Part shown: in pieces, positions 26,737 through 37,368 of the stretch
Position numbering within the stretch: position 1 is the stretch's first letter
How the letters are laid out: every line of letters starts with the position of its first letter
NCBI RefSeq assembly: GCF_002441655.1
Contig: NZ_JXJU01000002.1
Location: forward strand, 150,028-214,027
Length of the DNA: 64,000 bases
DNA from: Lactococcus fujiensis JCM 16395
GTDB lineage: Bacteria > Bacillota > Bacilli > Lactobacillales > Streptococcaceae
Reading direction: 5' to 3'
Position numbers and translations under genes: made by a program
Notes under the pieces: model-generated
Database searches by the model: none
Told to the model about the DNA's origin: nothing
What the model saw: the letters and a program-made list of their open reading frames with translations, nothing else

Positions 26737-28572
26737 ATGACTTTTTCAAAAAAGACAAGGGAAGAAAATATTGAGGAAATTAAGAGCAATGAATTAGATG
26801 TCCTCATTATTGGAGGCGGGATAACAGGTGCTGGACTAGCTTTGCAAACGGCCGCATCTGGAATGAAAACCGCTGTCCTTGAAATGCAAGACTTTGCTGA
26901 AGGGACATCATCTCGTTCAACAAAATTAGTTCATGGTGGGATTCGTTATTTAAAAAACTTTGACGTCGAGGTTGTGTCGGATACTGTATCAGAACGTGCG
27001 GTGGTACAAGGAATTGCGCCACATATTCCTAAACCAGATCCTATGCTATTGCCTATTTATGATGATGAGGGTCCAACTACATTTGATATGTTCTCTGTAA
27101 AAGTGGCGATGGATTTGTACGACCACTTGTCAGGTGTTGAGGGAACTGAATATGCCAATTATACGATTTCTCCTGAAGAAGTCTTACGACGTGAACCATT
27201 AATTAAAAAAGAAGGCTTACAAGGGGCAGGAATTTATCTAGATTATCGAAACAACGATGCCCGTTTGGTTATTGATAATATTAAAAAAGCAGTAGAAGAT
27301 GGCGCTTTTGCGGTAAGTAAAGTGAAAGTGACAGGCTTTCTCTATGAAGGTAAGAAAATTGTCGGGGTGAAGGCAAAGGATCTTTTAACTGGTGAAACTT
27401 TTGATGTTAAAGCGAAATTCGTTGTTAACACAAGTGGTCCATGGGTAGACAAAATTCGTTCGCTCAACTTCAATCGTGCGGTTGTTCCAAAAATGCGTCC
27501 AACAAAGGGAGTTCATTTGGTTGTTGATGCTAAAAAACTTCCTGTCCCACAACCTACTTATTTTGACACAGGAAAGAAAGACAAGCGGATGGTCTTTGCG
27601 ATTCCTCGTGAAAATAAAACTTACTTTGGGACAACAGATACAGATTACAAAGGCGATTATGCAAATCCAAAAGTAACGCAAGAAGATGTCGATTACCTGC
27701 TTGATGTCATTAACTTCCGTTATCCAGAAGCTCATCTTACGATTGATGATATTGAATCATCTTGGGCTGGTTTACGGCCGTTGCTTGATGGAAATTCGGG
27801 TTCTGATTATAATGGCGGCGACAATGGTGCCATTTCAGACGAGAGTTTCAAAAAACTCATTGACGTAGTTGTTCAATTCCAAAATAAAACCGCTACAAAA
27901 GTTGAAGTTGAGAATGTTTTAAATCATTTAGAAGCCAGTTTAGTTGAAAAAAACACGGAAGCACCATCTTCGGTTTCACGTGGAAGTTCACTTGAACAAG
28001 AAGAAGATGGCTTAATTACACTTGCAGGTGGAAAAATTACAGACTATCGTAAAATGGCTGAGGGTGCTGTAAGTTTGATACGTGATTTACTTAAGAATGA
28101 GTATGGCTTGATCTACAGAACCATCGACTCAAAGCAGTATCAAGTCTCTGGCGGTGAATTTGATCCAACAAAAGTGGAAGAAACGGTTGCCAAAAACATG
28201 AAAACTGGTATTGAAGCGGGCTTGACCGATGCTGAAGCCACATATATTGCTGATTTTTATGGAATGAATTCGTTAAAAGTGTTTGCCAATGCAAAAGAGA
28301 TGGAAGCATATCCAGGACTTTCACTTGCTGAATCAGCTTGTTTAAAATATGGACTCGAAGACGAACTTGTTTTAACACCAGACGATTATTTACTCCGTCG
28401 AACGAACCATATTTTATTCCAACGTGAAAGCCTTGATGACATCAAGGATGCCGTTATTACAGTTATGGCTGATCAACTGGATTGGTCAAAAGAAGAAAAA
28501 GATGAAAACGTAGCTAAGTTAAATCAAGTTGTTGCAGCTTCTGATTTAAAAGATTTAAAAACAAAAGAATAA
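26737..28572 (+). CDS. glpO: Alpha-glycerophosphate oxidase
   Basis: 611 residues, FAD-dependent. The FAD-binding Rossmann motif VLIIGGGITGAGLALQ is at about residues 20-35, with STKLVHGGIRYL near 65. Length and an extra central segment (about 365-420) fit the oxygen-reducing GlpO of streptococci and lactococci rather than quinone-linked GlpD. It would oxidise glycerol-3-phosphate to DHAP, making hydrogen peroxide. It lies 11 bp after glpK. Oxidase versus dehydrogenase is inferred from length and gene order. Confidence 0.93.
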   Translation: MTFSKKTREENIEEIKSNELDVLIIGGGITGAGLALQTAASGMKTAVLEMQDFAEGTSSRSTKLVHGGIRYLKNFDVEVVSDTVSERAVVQGIAPHIPKPDPMLLPIYDDEGPTTFDMFSVKVAMDLYDHLSGVEGTEYANYTISPEEVLRREPLIKKEGLQGAGIYLDYRNNDARLVIDNIKKAVEDGAFAVSKVKVTGFLYEGKKIVGVKAKDLLTGETFDVKAKFVVNTSGPWVDKIRSLNFNRAVVPKMRPTKGVHLVVDAKKLPVPQPTYFDTGKKDKRMVFAIPRENKTYFGTTDTDYKGDYANPKVTQEDVDYLLDVINFRYPEAHLTIDDIESSWAGLRPLLDGNSGSDYNGGDNGAISDESFKKLIDVVVQFQNKTATKVEVENVLNHLEASLVEKNTEAPSSVSRGSSLEQEEDGLITLAGGKITDYRKMAEGAVSLIRDLLKNEYGLIYRTIDSKQYQVSGGEFDPTKVEETVAKNMKTGIEAGLTDAEATYIADFYGMNSLKVFANAKEMEAYPGLSLAESACLKYGLEDELVLTPDDYLLRRTNHILFQRESLDDIKDAVITVMADQLDWSKEEKDENVAKLNQVVAASDLKDLKTKE

Positions 28573-28601
28573 GAATATATATTTAAGAATAGAGGTTTTT
28601 T

Positions 28602-29339
28602 ATGCATTCAGAAACTGTCCAATTATTAGGAGAATTTTTAGGAACATTCGTTCTGATTTTATTAGGAAACGGTGTTGTCAGCGGTGTCGTTTTGAAGAAA
28701 ACGAAAGCAACGGGTGCAGGATGGATTGCAATCACACTTGGTTGGGGCTTTGCTGTTATGATGGGGGTTTATGTTTCAGGATTTATGTCACCCGCACATC
28801 TTAATCCGGCTGTTACAATTGCCATGGCTTTGATCGGGAGCTTTAGTTGGAGTCTTGTCATTCCTTATATCATTGCCCAATTCCTGGGCGCCATGGTTGC
28901 CAGTATCATTATTTATTTGATGTACCTCCCTCACTATGCAGAGACGGATGAACCAGCTGATATCTTGGGAACTTTCTCAACTGGTCCAGCGATTCGTCAT
29001 ACGTTTTCAAATATGGTAAGTGAAATTGTTGGCACCGCAATATTGGTTATTGCTATCTTAGCTTTTGGGCAATATGATGTGACTAAAACAAGTGGCTTCT
29101 CGCCATTGCTCGTAGGTGCAGTCATCACTGCCATCGGTCTTTCATTGGGCTCAACAACAGGATATGCACTGAATCCTGCGCGTGACCTTGGTCCACGTAT
29201 CATGCATGCAATTTTGCCAATTAAAGGCAAAGGTGGTTCTGATTGGTCATATTCATGGATTCCCGTGGTAGGCCCAATCATTGGTGCTGGTCTTGGTGCC
29301 GTCCTTTATCATGCAGTGATTACTTTCGTTAGCAAATAG
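28602..29339 (+). CDS. glpF: Glycerol uptake facilitator (aquaglyceroporin)
   Basis: 245 residues, six membrane segments and the two MIP half-helix motifs HLNPAVT near 67 and ALNPARD near 191, the second followed by the Arg of the glycerol-selective filter. It lets glycerol enter for phosphorylation by GlpK. Last gene of the operon, 29 bp after glpO. Confidence 0.94.
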   Translation: MHSETVQLLGEFLGTFVLILLGNGVVSGVVLKKTKATGAGWIAITLGWGFAVMMGVYVSGFMSPAHLNPAVTIAMALIGSFSWSLVIPYIIAQFLGAMVASIIIYLMYLPHYAETDEPADILGTFSTGPAIRHTFSNMVSEIVGTAILVIAILAFGQYDVTKTSGFSPLLVGAVITAIGLSLGSTTGYALNPARDLGPRIMHAILPIKGKGGSDWSYSWIPVVGPIIGAGLGAVLYHAVITFVSK

Positions 29340-29350
29340 TTTAGAACATT

Positions 29351-29374
29351 AAAAAGAACCAATGGTTCTTTTTT
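29351..29374. terminator. Terminator of glpKOF
   Basis: AAAGAACC and GGTTCTTT pair around AAT, followed by T run; 11 bp after the glpF stop. Confidence 0.85.
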
Positions 29375-29488
29375 ATATTGACCGGTGCAAAAGCAATTAT
29401 TTTTTCAATCCTTTTAGCTTAAGTAAGCGGATACTATTATGGCATATGTTATAATGGGAGGAGTTATTAAAAGATAAGAGGAAATAGT

Positions 29489-31498
29489 TTGAAATTATCC
29501 GATGTTTTAGTCGTGAAACAAGAAAAAGTAACAGGAGTTTTCCGTGCAAATGCGAAGGGGTTTGGCTTTGTAAAACCACTTGATGCAACGAACCGTAAAC
29601 AAGATGTTTTTATTGGTTCACGTAACACGTTGAATGCACTCGACGGTGACGAAGTGCTCGTTGAAATTTTGCATACTGCTGAACAATCAAAAAAAGGTGC
29701 CGATGGAAAAATTGTTAAAATTACAAAACGCGCAACCGTTGACACAGTAGGAACTTACATTCCATTTGCAACCAAAAATGAAGCAGGCTTGCTTGGACAA
29801 GTCCTTTTGTACAATGATAAAATCACTGCAGCACTTTATATCACTTCGTCAAATGCACCATTACTCGCAAATGATGTCGTTCGTGTTCACATTGATCAAT
29901 ATCCAAACAAAAAAGATGCTCAATCATTCCGTGGAGTGATTACTGAAGTGATTGGTCACCAAGGCGATGTGGGGCTTGATATCCTGGAAGTCCTTTGTGC
30001 GATGGGAATCCCCGAGTCATTTCCTGATGAAGTAATGGAACAAGCCAATGCGATTTCTGAAGCAATAAGTGATGAGGAACGCATCGGACGAGTTGATTAC
30101 CGAGACGAAATCACTTATACCATTGATGGAGCTGATTCGAAAGATTTGGATGATGCCATTCACATCAAAAAATTGGGCAATGGAAATTATGAACTCGGAG
30201 TTCACATCGCTGATGTGGCACACTATGTTACTGAGGGATCCCCGCTCGACGAAGAAGCATTATCAAGAGCAACTTCCGTTTATGTGGCTGACCGTGTTGT
30301 TCCTATGCTCCCAGAACGTCTTTCTAATGGCATTTGTTCATTAAATGAAGGCGTGGAGCGCTTAACGCAATCTTGTGTGATGGAAATTTCTCCTCAAGGT
30401 AAAATTTTATCAGCAAAAATTAATCCTTCAATTATTAGAACGACCTACCGCATGACCTACGACGATGTCAATTTGATGATTGATAAAAATGCTGAAAAGC
30501 GTGCTCAGTTTTCAAAAATAAAGGAATCTGTTGAAATTGCTACTGAACTTCATGATATTCTCTATAATATGCGCTTAACTCGAGGTGCTATTGAATTTGA
30601 CGATGCTGAATCAAAAATTATTTTAGATGATAAAGGCGTTCCGATTAATATTGTGAAACGTGAACGTGGTGTTGCTGAACGTATGATTGAATCATTTATG
30701 TTGGCTGCGAATGAAACCGTTGCGCACCATTTTATTAGTCACAAATTACCTGCGATATATCGTGTCCATGATGAACCAAAAAAAGAAGCGTTTGCTAAAT
30801 TGATTGAATTTGCTGGAGACTTAGGCTATTCTATTTCTTCACCAAGTCATCAATCTCTTGAATACTTTATGGAGAGTATTCAAGAGACTCCCGAAGAAGC
30901 AGTTCTATCCACTATGCTTTTGCATACCATGTCAACTGCACTTTATTCTGAAGAAAATACCCACCATTTTGGACTTGCCGCAAATGATTACACTCACTTT
31001 ACAAGTCCAATTCGTCGCTACCCAGACCTTTTAGTCCATCGCTTACTTCATTTTTATGGTGAAATTGGAAGCAGTCCTGAACAGAAAAAAGAATGGGAAG
31101 AAAAAATTCCGCCGATTGCTAAGCAATCGAGTGAAATGGAACGCCGTGAAGTGGTGACAGAGCGAATTGTAGATGCCATGAAGAAAGCCGAATATATGAC
31201 CCAATTTATAGGAGATAGCTTCTATGGAACCATCAACGGAATTCAGAAATTTGGTATTTTTGTTCAATTAGATAACTCAGTCGAAGGGTTAATTCGTTTG
31301 AATTTACTCAAAGGGGAACAAGGCGACCGCTTCGAATTTGATGAGGACAATCAGGTGGTTATTGGCTCCAAGTCTAAGACGACATTCAAAATGGGACAAC
31401 CCATCAAAGTCAAGGTGATTGCAACGAACAAACGTAAGGGTGCAGTTGATTTTGAACATCTATTGACCAATGACAAAGTTGAACAAGCAGGAAAATAA
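29489..31498 (+). CDS. rnr: Ribonuclease R (VacB-type)
   Basis: 669 residues, shorter than the usual 750-820, like the second RNase R copy of lactococci. Cold-shock domain at about 15-75, RNB catalytic domain with the metal-binding Asp cluster DGADSKDLDDAIHIKK near 213, and a C-terminal S1 domain near 570-650 (YGTINGIQKFGIFVQLDNSV). It degrades structured RNA 3' to 5'. TTG start with site AAGAGGAAA. It stands alone between terminators. Confidence 0.92.
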   Translation: MKLSDVLVVKQEKVTGVFRANAKGFGFVKPLDATNRKQDVFIGSRNTLNALDGDEVLVEILHTAEQSKKGADGKIVKITKRATVDTVGTYIPFATKNEAGLLGQVLLYNDKITAALYITSSNAPLLANDVVRVHIDQYPNKKDAQSFRGVITEVIGHQGDVGLDILEVLCAMGIPESFPDEVMEQANAISEAISDEERIGRVDYRDEITYTIDGADSKDLDDAIHIKKLGNGNYELGVHIADVAHYVTEGSPLDEEALSRATSVYVADRVVPMLPERLSNGICSLNEGVERLTQSCVMEISPQGKILSAKINPSIIRTTYRMTYDDVNLMIDKNAEKRAQFSKIKESVEIATELHDILYNMRLTRGAIEFDDAESKIILDDKGVPINIVKRERGVAERMIESFMLAANETVAHHFISHKLPAIYRVHDEPKKEAFAKLIEFAGDLGYSISSPSHQSLEYFMESIQETPEEAVLSTMLLHTMSTALYSEENTHHFGLAANDYTHFTSPIRRYPDLLVHRLLHFYGEIGSSPEQKKEWEEKIPPIAKQSSEMERREVVTERIVDAMKKAEYMTQFIGDSFYGTINGIQKFGIFVQLDNSVEGLIRLNLLKGEQGDRFEFDEDNQVVIGSKSKTTFKMGQPIKVKVIATNKRKGAVDFEHLLTNDKVEQAGK

Positions 31499-31510
31499 TA
31501 TTACAAATTA

Positions 31511-31535
31511 AAAAAGACAAAATGTCTTTTTTTTT
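31511..31535 (+). terminator. Terminator of rnr
   Basis: AAAAGACA and TGTCTTTT pair around AAA, then nine or more T. Confidence 0.85.
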
Positions 31536-31804
31536 ACTTTATCTAATTCTTGACTTTAATTATTTGGACATTTGTGAGCACTGACAAAAAGATGATGATT
31601 TCCATGATTCAAAACATTGGTATAGGATTCATGGTTAAACTATAATTATTGTAATATTCTGTAATTGAAAAGATTTTTGAACTTAATAATAAAGGCAGAA
31701 TATTTTCACTAATATTTCATAAAAAAATGTATAATAGCATAAATATCATATTGTTTACATTATTTATACGATATAAAAAATCTTGATTTTGAATTGGAGA
31801 GGTT
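31536..31804 (+). promoter_or_regulatory. Intergenic region with candidate gltA promoters
   Basis: AT-rich, no gene. Two candidate promoters: TTGGTA (31617-31622), 18 bp, TATAAT (31641-31646); and TATAAT at 31730-31735 without a good -35. No convincing regulator site was identified. Confidence 0.4.
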
Positions 31805-33139
31805 ATGGACCAACGATTAAAAGCATACGAGGAAAAAGTCCTTAGTAGTTCGAAGATTCCAATCGAATATTATGAAAAATACGATGTTAAAAAAGGTCTA
31901 CGCGATATTAATGGCGTAGGCGTTTTAGCAGGTTTAACAAATATCTCAGCTGTTCATGCCACGGATAAAAATGGACATCAGATACCAGGGGTTCTGGAGT
32001 ACCGTGCTTTCAATGTCAAGGATATCGTTGCCCAATTGCGGGAAGACAATCGCTTTGGGTTTGAGGAAGTAACTTATTTACTCTTATTTGGAGTGCTCCC
32101 TAACCAAAAGGAATTAAAGGAATTCCAAGCGCTCCTTTCTGAAAAAAGGGAATTACCTGTTGGTTTTGTTCGAGATGTTATTTTATCCCACCCCTCAGAG
32201 GATGTTATGAATCTGATGAGTCAATGTATTTTATCCTTAGCTAGTTATGATGAGAATGTTTCGGATATTTCAATTGCTAATGTGCTGCTGCAATCGATAC
32301 AATTAATCGCTAATTTTCCAGTTATTGCAATTTATTCCTATCAGGCACATCAGCATTATAATAAGCACGAAAGCTTACATATTCACTATCCAAGCTCAGA
32401 TCTGACAACAGCAGAGAACATTCTCCGTCTTCTTCGTCCGGATCAAAAATACAGTGATACAGAAGCAAAGGTTCTTGATGTAGCTTTAATCCTCCATATG
32501 GAACATGGTGGAGGAAATAATTCAACGTTTACCACCCACGTTGTTACATCATCTGGCTCGGATACATATGCCACAATTGCTGCAGCTTTATCCAGTTTAA
32601 AAGGACCAAAACATGGCGGAGCCAATATCAAGGCCGCAAAGATGCTTGAAAATATTAAGAAAAATGTGAGCAATCCAAATGATGATGAAGAGATTTCCAA
32701 TTATTTGAAGCAGATTTTAAATAAAGAAGCTTTTGATCATAAAGGGCTACTTTATGGAATTGGTCATGCGATCTACACCATTTCCGATCCAAGATTTGAA
32801 ATTTTCAAGACTTACGTTGCGGAATTGGCAGCCGAAAAAGGTCGACTAGAAGATTTGGAACTTTACGAGAAAGTCGAAGTTTTAGCCCCTCAAGTCATAG
32901 TTGAAGAGCGCAAAACCTATAAGACGATTTCACCCAACATTGATTTTTACTCTGGTTTTGTATACGAAATGTTGGGTATCCCGCAGGAACTATACACACC
33001 ACTGTTTGCGATTGCTCGCATCGTTGGCTGGTCTGCTCATCGAACAGAAGAACTTATCAACATGAATAAAATTATTCGTCCAGCATATGAAAGTGTCATG
33101 GACCCAAAAGAATATATTGATATGAAGGTCAGAGAATGA
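31805..33139 (+). CDS. gltA: Citrate synthase
   Basis: 444 residues, longer than the 370-residue type but with complete active-site blocks: MEHGGGNNSTFTTHV near 234, GPKHGGANIKAAK near 267 and GIGHAIYTISDPR near 319. Condenses oxaloacetate and acetyl-CoA to citrate. First of gltA-acn-icd, a partial TCA branch that makes 2-oxoglutarate for glutamate in lactococci and streptococci. Stop overlaps the aconitase start. Confidence 0.93.
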   Translation: MDQRLKAYEEKVLSSSKIPIEYYEKYDVKKGLRDINGVGVLAGLTNISAVHATDKNGHQIPGVLEYRAFNVKDIVAQLREDNRFGFEEVTYLLLFGVLPNQKELKEFQALLSEKRELPVGFVRDVILSHPSEDVMNLMSQCILSLASYDENVSDISIANVLLQSIQLIANFPVIAIYSYQAHQHYNKHESLHIHYPSSDLTTAENILRLLRPDQKYSDTEAKVLDVALILHMEHGGGNNSTFTTHVVTSSGSDTYATIAAALSSLKGPKHGGANIKAAKMLENIKKNVSNPNDDEEISNYLKQILNKEAFDHKGLLYGIGHAIYTISDPRFEIFKTYVAELAAEKGRLEDLELYEKVEVLAPQVIVEERKTYKTISPNIDFYSGFVYEMLGIPQELYTPLFAIARIVGWSAHRTEELINMNKIIRPAYESVMDPKEYIDMKVRE

Positions 33140-35685
33140 AAAAATTACGCTTGCATGATCAAATTTATAACTATTTTGATATAAGTGAACTTCCAAATAT
33201 TGATCAATACCCATACAGTTTAAGGATGCTCATTGAAAGTATCATTAGGCAAGAAAACGGCTCAACAATTAGCAAAAAGCATTTGGAAGTTGTATTTGAT
33301 TACTTAAAAGGAAAAACAGGGGCGGAAACTTCGTTTTTACCTAGCCGTGTCGTTTTACAAGACTTTACGGGCGTTCCTGCCATTGTTGATTTGGCAGCGA
33401 TGCGTGATGCGATGGTAAAATTGGGTAAAAACCCAAGTTTGATTAATCCAGAAATCCCAGTTGATTTAGTGATTGACCACTCTGTACAGGTTGATGAACA
33501 AGGAAACGAATGGGCAATTTTACGTAATTCACAAAAAGAGTTTGAACGTAATCATGAACGTTATGCCTTTTTAAAATGGGCTGAACAAAGTTTTGATAAT
33601 TTTCGCGTTGTTCCGCCAGCGACTGGAATTATTCATCAGGTAAATATTGAATATTTAAGTCCGGTCATTCAAGAAAAAAATGGCTGCATCTATCCAGATA
33701 GTGTTTTTGGAACGGATAGTCACACGACAATGATTAATGGGTTAGGCGTTTTAGGGTGGGGCGTTGGTGGAATCGAAGCAGAGGCTGTGATGTTGGGAGA
33801 GCCTAGTGCGATACCAGTACCTGAAGTTATTGGCGTCAAACTCATTGGTCAACTTGGTTCATTTGCTACGGCAACTGACCTTGCCTTAACAGTGACAAAG
33901 GTTTTGCGTGATGAAAAAGTGGTAGGCAAATTTGTCGAATTTTTTGGCGAAGGACTTGCCCATTTATCACTAGCTGATCGAACAACTATTGCGAATATGG
34001 CTCCTGAATATGGTGCGACCTGTGGTTATTTTCCTATAGACTCGGAAACCTTACGTTATTTGAGGAGTACCAATCGAAGTGAACATCAGGTTGAACTCGT
34101 TGAAGCATACGCGAGGGCAAATAAACTTTTTTACGATGCACAAGTTGAACCGCATTACACGAAAGTAATTGAGCTTGATTTGACGACTATTACCACTCGT
34201 TTATCTGGACCTTCGCGCCCACAGGACACGGTTGAATTAGACCAATTAGCGCGTAATTTTGAAGGGTTTGTCATACAGCAAAATGGAGAAATTAAAGCGG
34301 ATGATGGCCGAATTGCAATTGCAGCGATTACATCCTGTACAAACACTAGTAATCCTCATGTCATGATGATGGCCGGTCTATTAGCCAAAAAAGCGGTAGA
34401 GCGTGGCTTGACAGTTCCTGATTACGTTAAAACATCACTAGCTCCAGGATCAAAAGTGGTCACGAGCTACTTAGAAAAAGCAGGTTTGTTGCCTTATTTA
34501 GAAAAATTAGGGTTTAATGTTGTTGGTTATGGCTGTACCACTTGTATTGGTAACTCGGGTCCATTATTGCCTGACATGACGAAAGAAATTGTAAATAAAG
34601 AAATTATTGTTGCCAGTGTTTTGAGCGGGAATAGGAACTTTGAAGGGCGAATTCATCCCTTAGTAAAAGCAAATTATTTGGCTAGTCCGCCTCTTGTTGT
34701 GGCTTATGCATTAGCTGGGAATGTTCGAAAAGATTTAACAAAAACTTGCCTTGGAGTTGATCAAAATGGACTTGAAGTATTTTTAAAGGACATCATGCCT
34801 GAGGCAGCGGAAGTAGATGCTCTGGTCAATCAATATGTCACTAGAGATTTATTTGCTGAAAATTATGCCAAGATATTTGATGAAAATGAAGCGTGGAATG
34901 CGATTGAAACGACTCATAGTGAAGTTTACAAATGGCGTGATGACTCGACTTACATTGCTAACCCACCTTATTTTGAGACGCTTAAACAAGAGTTACCTAC
35001 TATTCCAAAGCTTGATCATCTGCGCGTGATTGGAAAATTTGCTGATTCGATTACCACTGATCATATCAGTCCTGCTGGAAACATTCCTTTGAAATCTCCA
35101 GCGGGCTCCTTTTTGTCAGCTGCAGGGATTGAATACAAAGACTTTAATTCCTATGGTGCTCGACGAGGAAATGATAAAGTGATGACCCGGGGAACATTTA
35201 CAAATGTCCGAATAAAAAATCAATTGGCTTCTGGGACAGAAGGTGGATATAGTACTTATGAAGGAGATATCCTTCCATTTTACGATGTCGCGATGGCCTA
35301 CAAAAATAAGGGAGTGGGAACACTCATTTTGGCTGGAAAAGATTACGGAATGGGGTCAAGTCGTGACTGGGCTGCAAAAGGAACAAAACTATTAGGAATT
35401 CAAGCTGTCATTGCTGAGAGTTTTGAACGAATCCATCGAAGTAATTTGGTTATGATGGGCCTACTTCCCTTACAATTTATTGATGGACAAAATGCTGAAT
35501 CACTCGGTTTAACGGGAAATGAGTCGTTCAGGATTGAACTACCAAGTCACCCACAAATCCTTGATAAAATTACTGTACATGCGGACGAAAAAACATTTGA
35601 AGTCATCCTCCGGTTTGATTCGCAAGCAGATTTAAATTACTATGCTAACGGCGGAATCATGCCTTATGTGATTCGAAATAAATAA
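33136..35685 (+). CDS. acnA: Aconitate hydratase
   Basis: 849 residues, AcnA/IRP type. Iron-sulphur cluster cysteines are in SCTNTSNP near 402 and GCTTCIGNSG near 469-472. Substrate motifs GTDSHTTMINGLGVLGWGVG near 195 and the C-terminal swivel domain GKDYGMGSSRDWAAKG near 734 are present. Converts citrate to isocitrate. Translationally coupled to gltA by a 4-base overlap. Confidence 0.94.
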   Translation: MKKLRLHDQIYNYFDISELPNIDQYPYSLRMLIESIIRQENGSTISKKHLEVVFDYLKGKTGAETSFLPSRVVLQDFTGVPAIVDLAAMRDAMVKLGKNPSLINPEIPVDLVIDHSVQVDEQGNEWAILRNSQKEFERNHERYAFLKWAEQSFDNFRVVPPATGIIHQVNIEYLSPVIQEKNGCIYPDSVFGTDSHTTMINGLGVLGWGVGGIEAEAVMLGEPSAIPVPEVIGVKLIGQLGSFATATDLALTVTKVLRDEKVVGKFVEFFGEGLAHLSLADRTTIANMAPEYGATCGYFPIDSETLRYLRSTNRSEHQVELVEAYARANKLFYDAQVEPHYTKVIELDLTTITTRLSGPSRPQDTVELDQLARNFEGFVIQQNGEIKADDGRIAIAAITSCTNTSNPHVMMMAGLLAKKAVERGLTVPDYVKTSLAPGSKVVTSYLEKAGLLPYLEKLGFNVVGYGCTTCIGNSGPLLPDMTKEIVNKEIIVASVLSGNRNFEGRIHPLVKANYLASPPLVVAYALAGNVRKDLTKTCLGVDQNGLEVFLKDIMPEAAEVDALVNQYVTRDLFAENYAKIFDENEAWNAIETTHSEVYKWRDDSTYIANPPYFETLKQELPTIPKLDHLRVIGKFADSITTDHISPAGNIPLKSPAGSFLSAAGIEYKDFNSYGARRGNDKVMTRGTFTNVRIKNQLASGTEGGYSTYEGDILPFYDVAMAYKNKGVGTLILAGKDYGMGSSRDWAAKGTKLLGIQAVIAESFERIHRSNLVMMGLLPLQFIDGQNAESLGLTGNESFRIELPSHPQILDKITVHADEKTFEVILRFDSQADLNYYANGGIMPYVIRNK

Positions 35686-35702
35686 AAGAAAGTGTTCTGT
35701 TA

Positions 35703-36950
35703 ATGAAAATTGAGAAGAAATATGGAAAATTAATTGTTCCTGATGCACCGACCATCAATTACATTTCTGGTGATGGTGTAGGACAGGACATTTTTCCTCA
35801 AGCCAAACGCTTGTTTGACGTAGCTGTTGAACAAGTTTATGGAAATCATAAGAAAATCGAATGGCATCAATGTTTTGCTGGCCAAGAAAGTTTTGAAATG
35901 AACGGTCAATATTTGTCAGATGAAACAGTAGCAGAGATTTCCGAAAATTTAGTTACTTTGAAAGGGCCTTTAATGACCCCTGTGGGCGAAGGATTTCGGT
36001 CACTCAACGTCACTTTGAGACAAAAACTAGACTTGTACGCTTGTGTACGTCCAGTTGAGTACTTTGATGGTATTGAGTCTCCTATCAAAAATCCTCAAAA
36101 TGTTGACATAACCATTTTCCGAGAAAATACAGAAGACATTTATGCAGGAATCGAATTTGCCAGTCGCACACCTGAGGCTCAGAAACTGATTAAATTTATC
36201 TCAAATGAGCTACAGATAAATAAAATTCGCTTTCCTGAGTCGTCAGCAATTGGTGTAAAACCTGTAAGTCCTGAGGGGACAAAACGTTTGGTCAGAGCGG
36301 CATTTGACGAGGCACTTAAAAAAAGCAAGCAACGGGTGACTTTTGTCCATAAAGGAAATATTATGAAATTTACCGAAGGAGGTTTTCGAAAATGGGCCTA
36401 TGAAATAGCCTCTGATTATCCAACTTTTACAAAACTTGAATTTGACCAAATAAAAGCTAAGTCAGGTATTGAGGCTGCTAAAGACGCTAAAGGATTGGCC
36501 TTGTCTGAAGGAAAGATTTTCGTAGATGATGTCATTGCTGACAACTTCTTGCAACAAATCATTATTCATCCAGAAAATTTTGAAATCGTTGCGACATTAA
36601 ATTTGAATGGAGACTATATTTCGGATGCCCTAGCTGCCGAGGTTGGTGGGATTGGAATCGCTCCTGGGGCTAATATCAATTTTGAAACAGGTCACGCGAT
36701 TTTTGAAGCGACACATGGCACGGCCCCCGATATTGCAGGCCAAGGTAAGGCGAATCCTTCAAGTTTAATCTTATCAGGTTTGATGATGTTTGACTATTTA
36801 GGGTGGACTGAAGTGTCAAAAATCATCAAAAAGGCCATGGTAGATGCCTTTAAAGAAGGACGATGCACTTCTGATTTAGGGGGGAGCATGTCGACTTCTG
36901 AATTTACTGATGTTCTCATTAGCCATATTCAAATGAAGCCCTACAAATAA
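35703..36950 (+). CDS. icd: Isocitrate dehydrogenase (NADP type)
   Basis: 415 residues. Substrate motif [19 protein letters not shown] near 100, [12 protein letters not shown] near 141 and the nucleotide/metal region [19 protein letters not shown] near 340 place it with the NADP-dependent Icd family. Makes 2-oxoglutarate. Weak ribosome-binding site (GAAAGTG), 17 bp after acnA. Closes the operon. Confidence 0.94.
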   Translation: MKIEKKYGKLIVPDAPTINYISGDGVGQDIFPQAKRLFDVAVEQVYGNHKKIEWHQCFAGQESFEMNGQYLSDETVAEISENLVTLKGPLMTPVGEGFRSLNVTLRQKLDLYACVRPVEYFDGIESPIKNPQNVDITIFRENTEDIYAGIEFASRTPEAQKLIKFISNELQINKIRFPESSAIGVKPVSPEGTKRLVRAAFDEALKKSKQRVTFVHKGNIMKFTEGGFRKWAYEIASDYPTFTKLEFDQIKAKSGIEAAKDAKGLALSEGKIFVDDVIADNFLQQIIIHPENFEIVATLNLNGDYISDALAAEVGGIGIAPGANINFETGHAIFEATHGTAPDIAGQGKANPSSLILSGLMMFDYLGWTEVSKIIKKAMVDAFKEGRCTSDLGGSMSTSEFTDVLISHIQMKPYK

Positions 36951-36957
36951 AAAACGT

Positions 36958-36981
36958 GCACTTTGGAAGAAGTGCTTTTTT
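36958..36981 (+). terminator. Terminator of gltA-acnA-icd
   Basis: GCACTT (36958-36963) pairs with AAGTGC (36970-36975), then six T. Confidence 0.8.
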
Positions 36982-36984
36982 AAT

Positions 36985-37011
36985 GAAAAAGAGGAGATTA
37001 AATCTCCTCTG
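36985..37011 (-). terminator. Terminator for the minus-strand genes at 37099-37697
   Basis: Perfect 9-bp stem AGAGGAGAT/ATCTCCTCT around TTA. On the minus strand it is followed by TTTTT. It supports transcription of the minus-strand pair to its right. Confidence 0.75.
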
Positions 37012-37098
37012 ATGGATGAATTTAATAGCCCTTAAATTTTTTTTAATAGTCAGCTGGAATTGAAAAGCTTAATTAAAAGGGTTATTAAATTTATTTTA

Positions 37099-37368
37099 TT
37101 ATAGCACGATAATCTTAAGAATACAAACAATATAATGATTATTTGAAGAAATCATATTAAATCGGACAAAATCAGGCCGATGTAACTTTCTTTGCTCAAT
37201 GCCTGAGCAGATTTTTCTCAATTTGGAATGGTCAATTGATAAAATTCTTTTTTTGAAATCGACCAAATACATATGCAAATAGATGAGATTGGATGGCGTA
37301 AATGAAAAGATGATAATTTTCGGTGACATGGTCACCAACGACCCATCAATATTTTTCAGGATCTTCAA
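37099..37368 (-). CDS. Small unknown protein, coupled to upstream gene (or its frameshifted C-terminal part)
   Basis: 89 residues from a TTG start that overlaps the TGA stop of the upstream frame (TTGA). No recognised domain; basic and rich in Ile and Leu (VTMSPKIIIFSFTPSN). Position before a minus-strand terminator suggests it is transcribed with 37365-37697. It may instead be the end of one longer gene broken by a frameshift. Confidence 0.35.
   Translation of the reverse strand: MKILKNIDGSLVTMSPKIIIFSFTPSNLIYLHMYLVDFKKRILSIDHSKLRKICSGIEQRKLHRPDFVRFNMISSNNHYIVCILKIIVL

Noticed and set aside
31695..31720. CodY box upstream of gltA
   Set aside because: The best match to AATTTTCWGAAAATT has about five mismatches in very AT-rich DNA, not distinguishable from chance.
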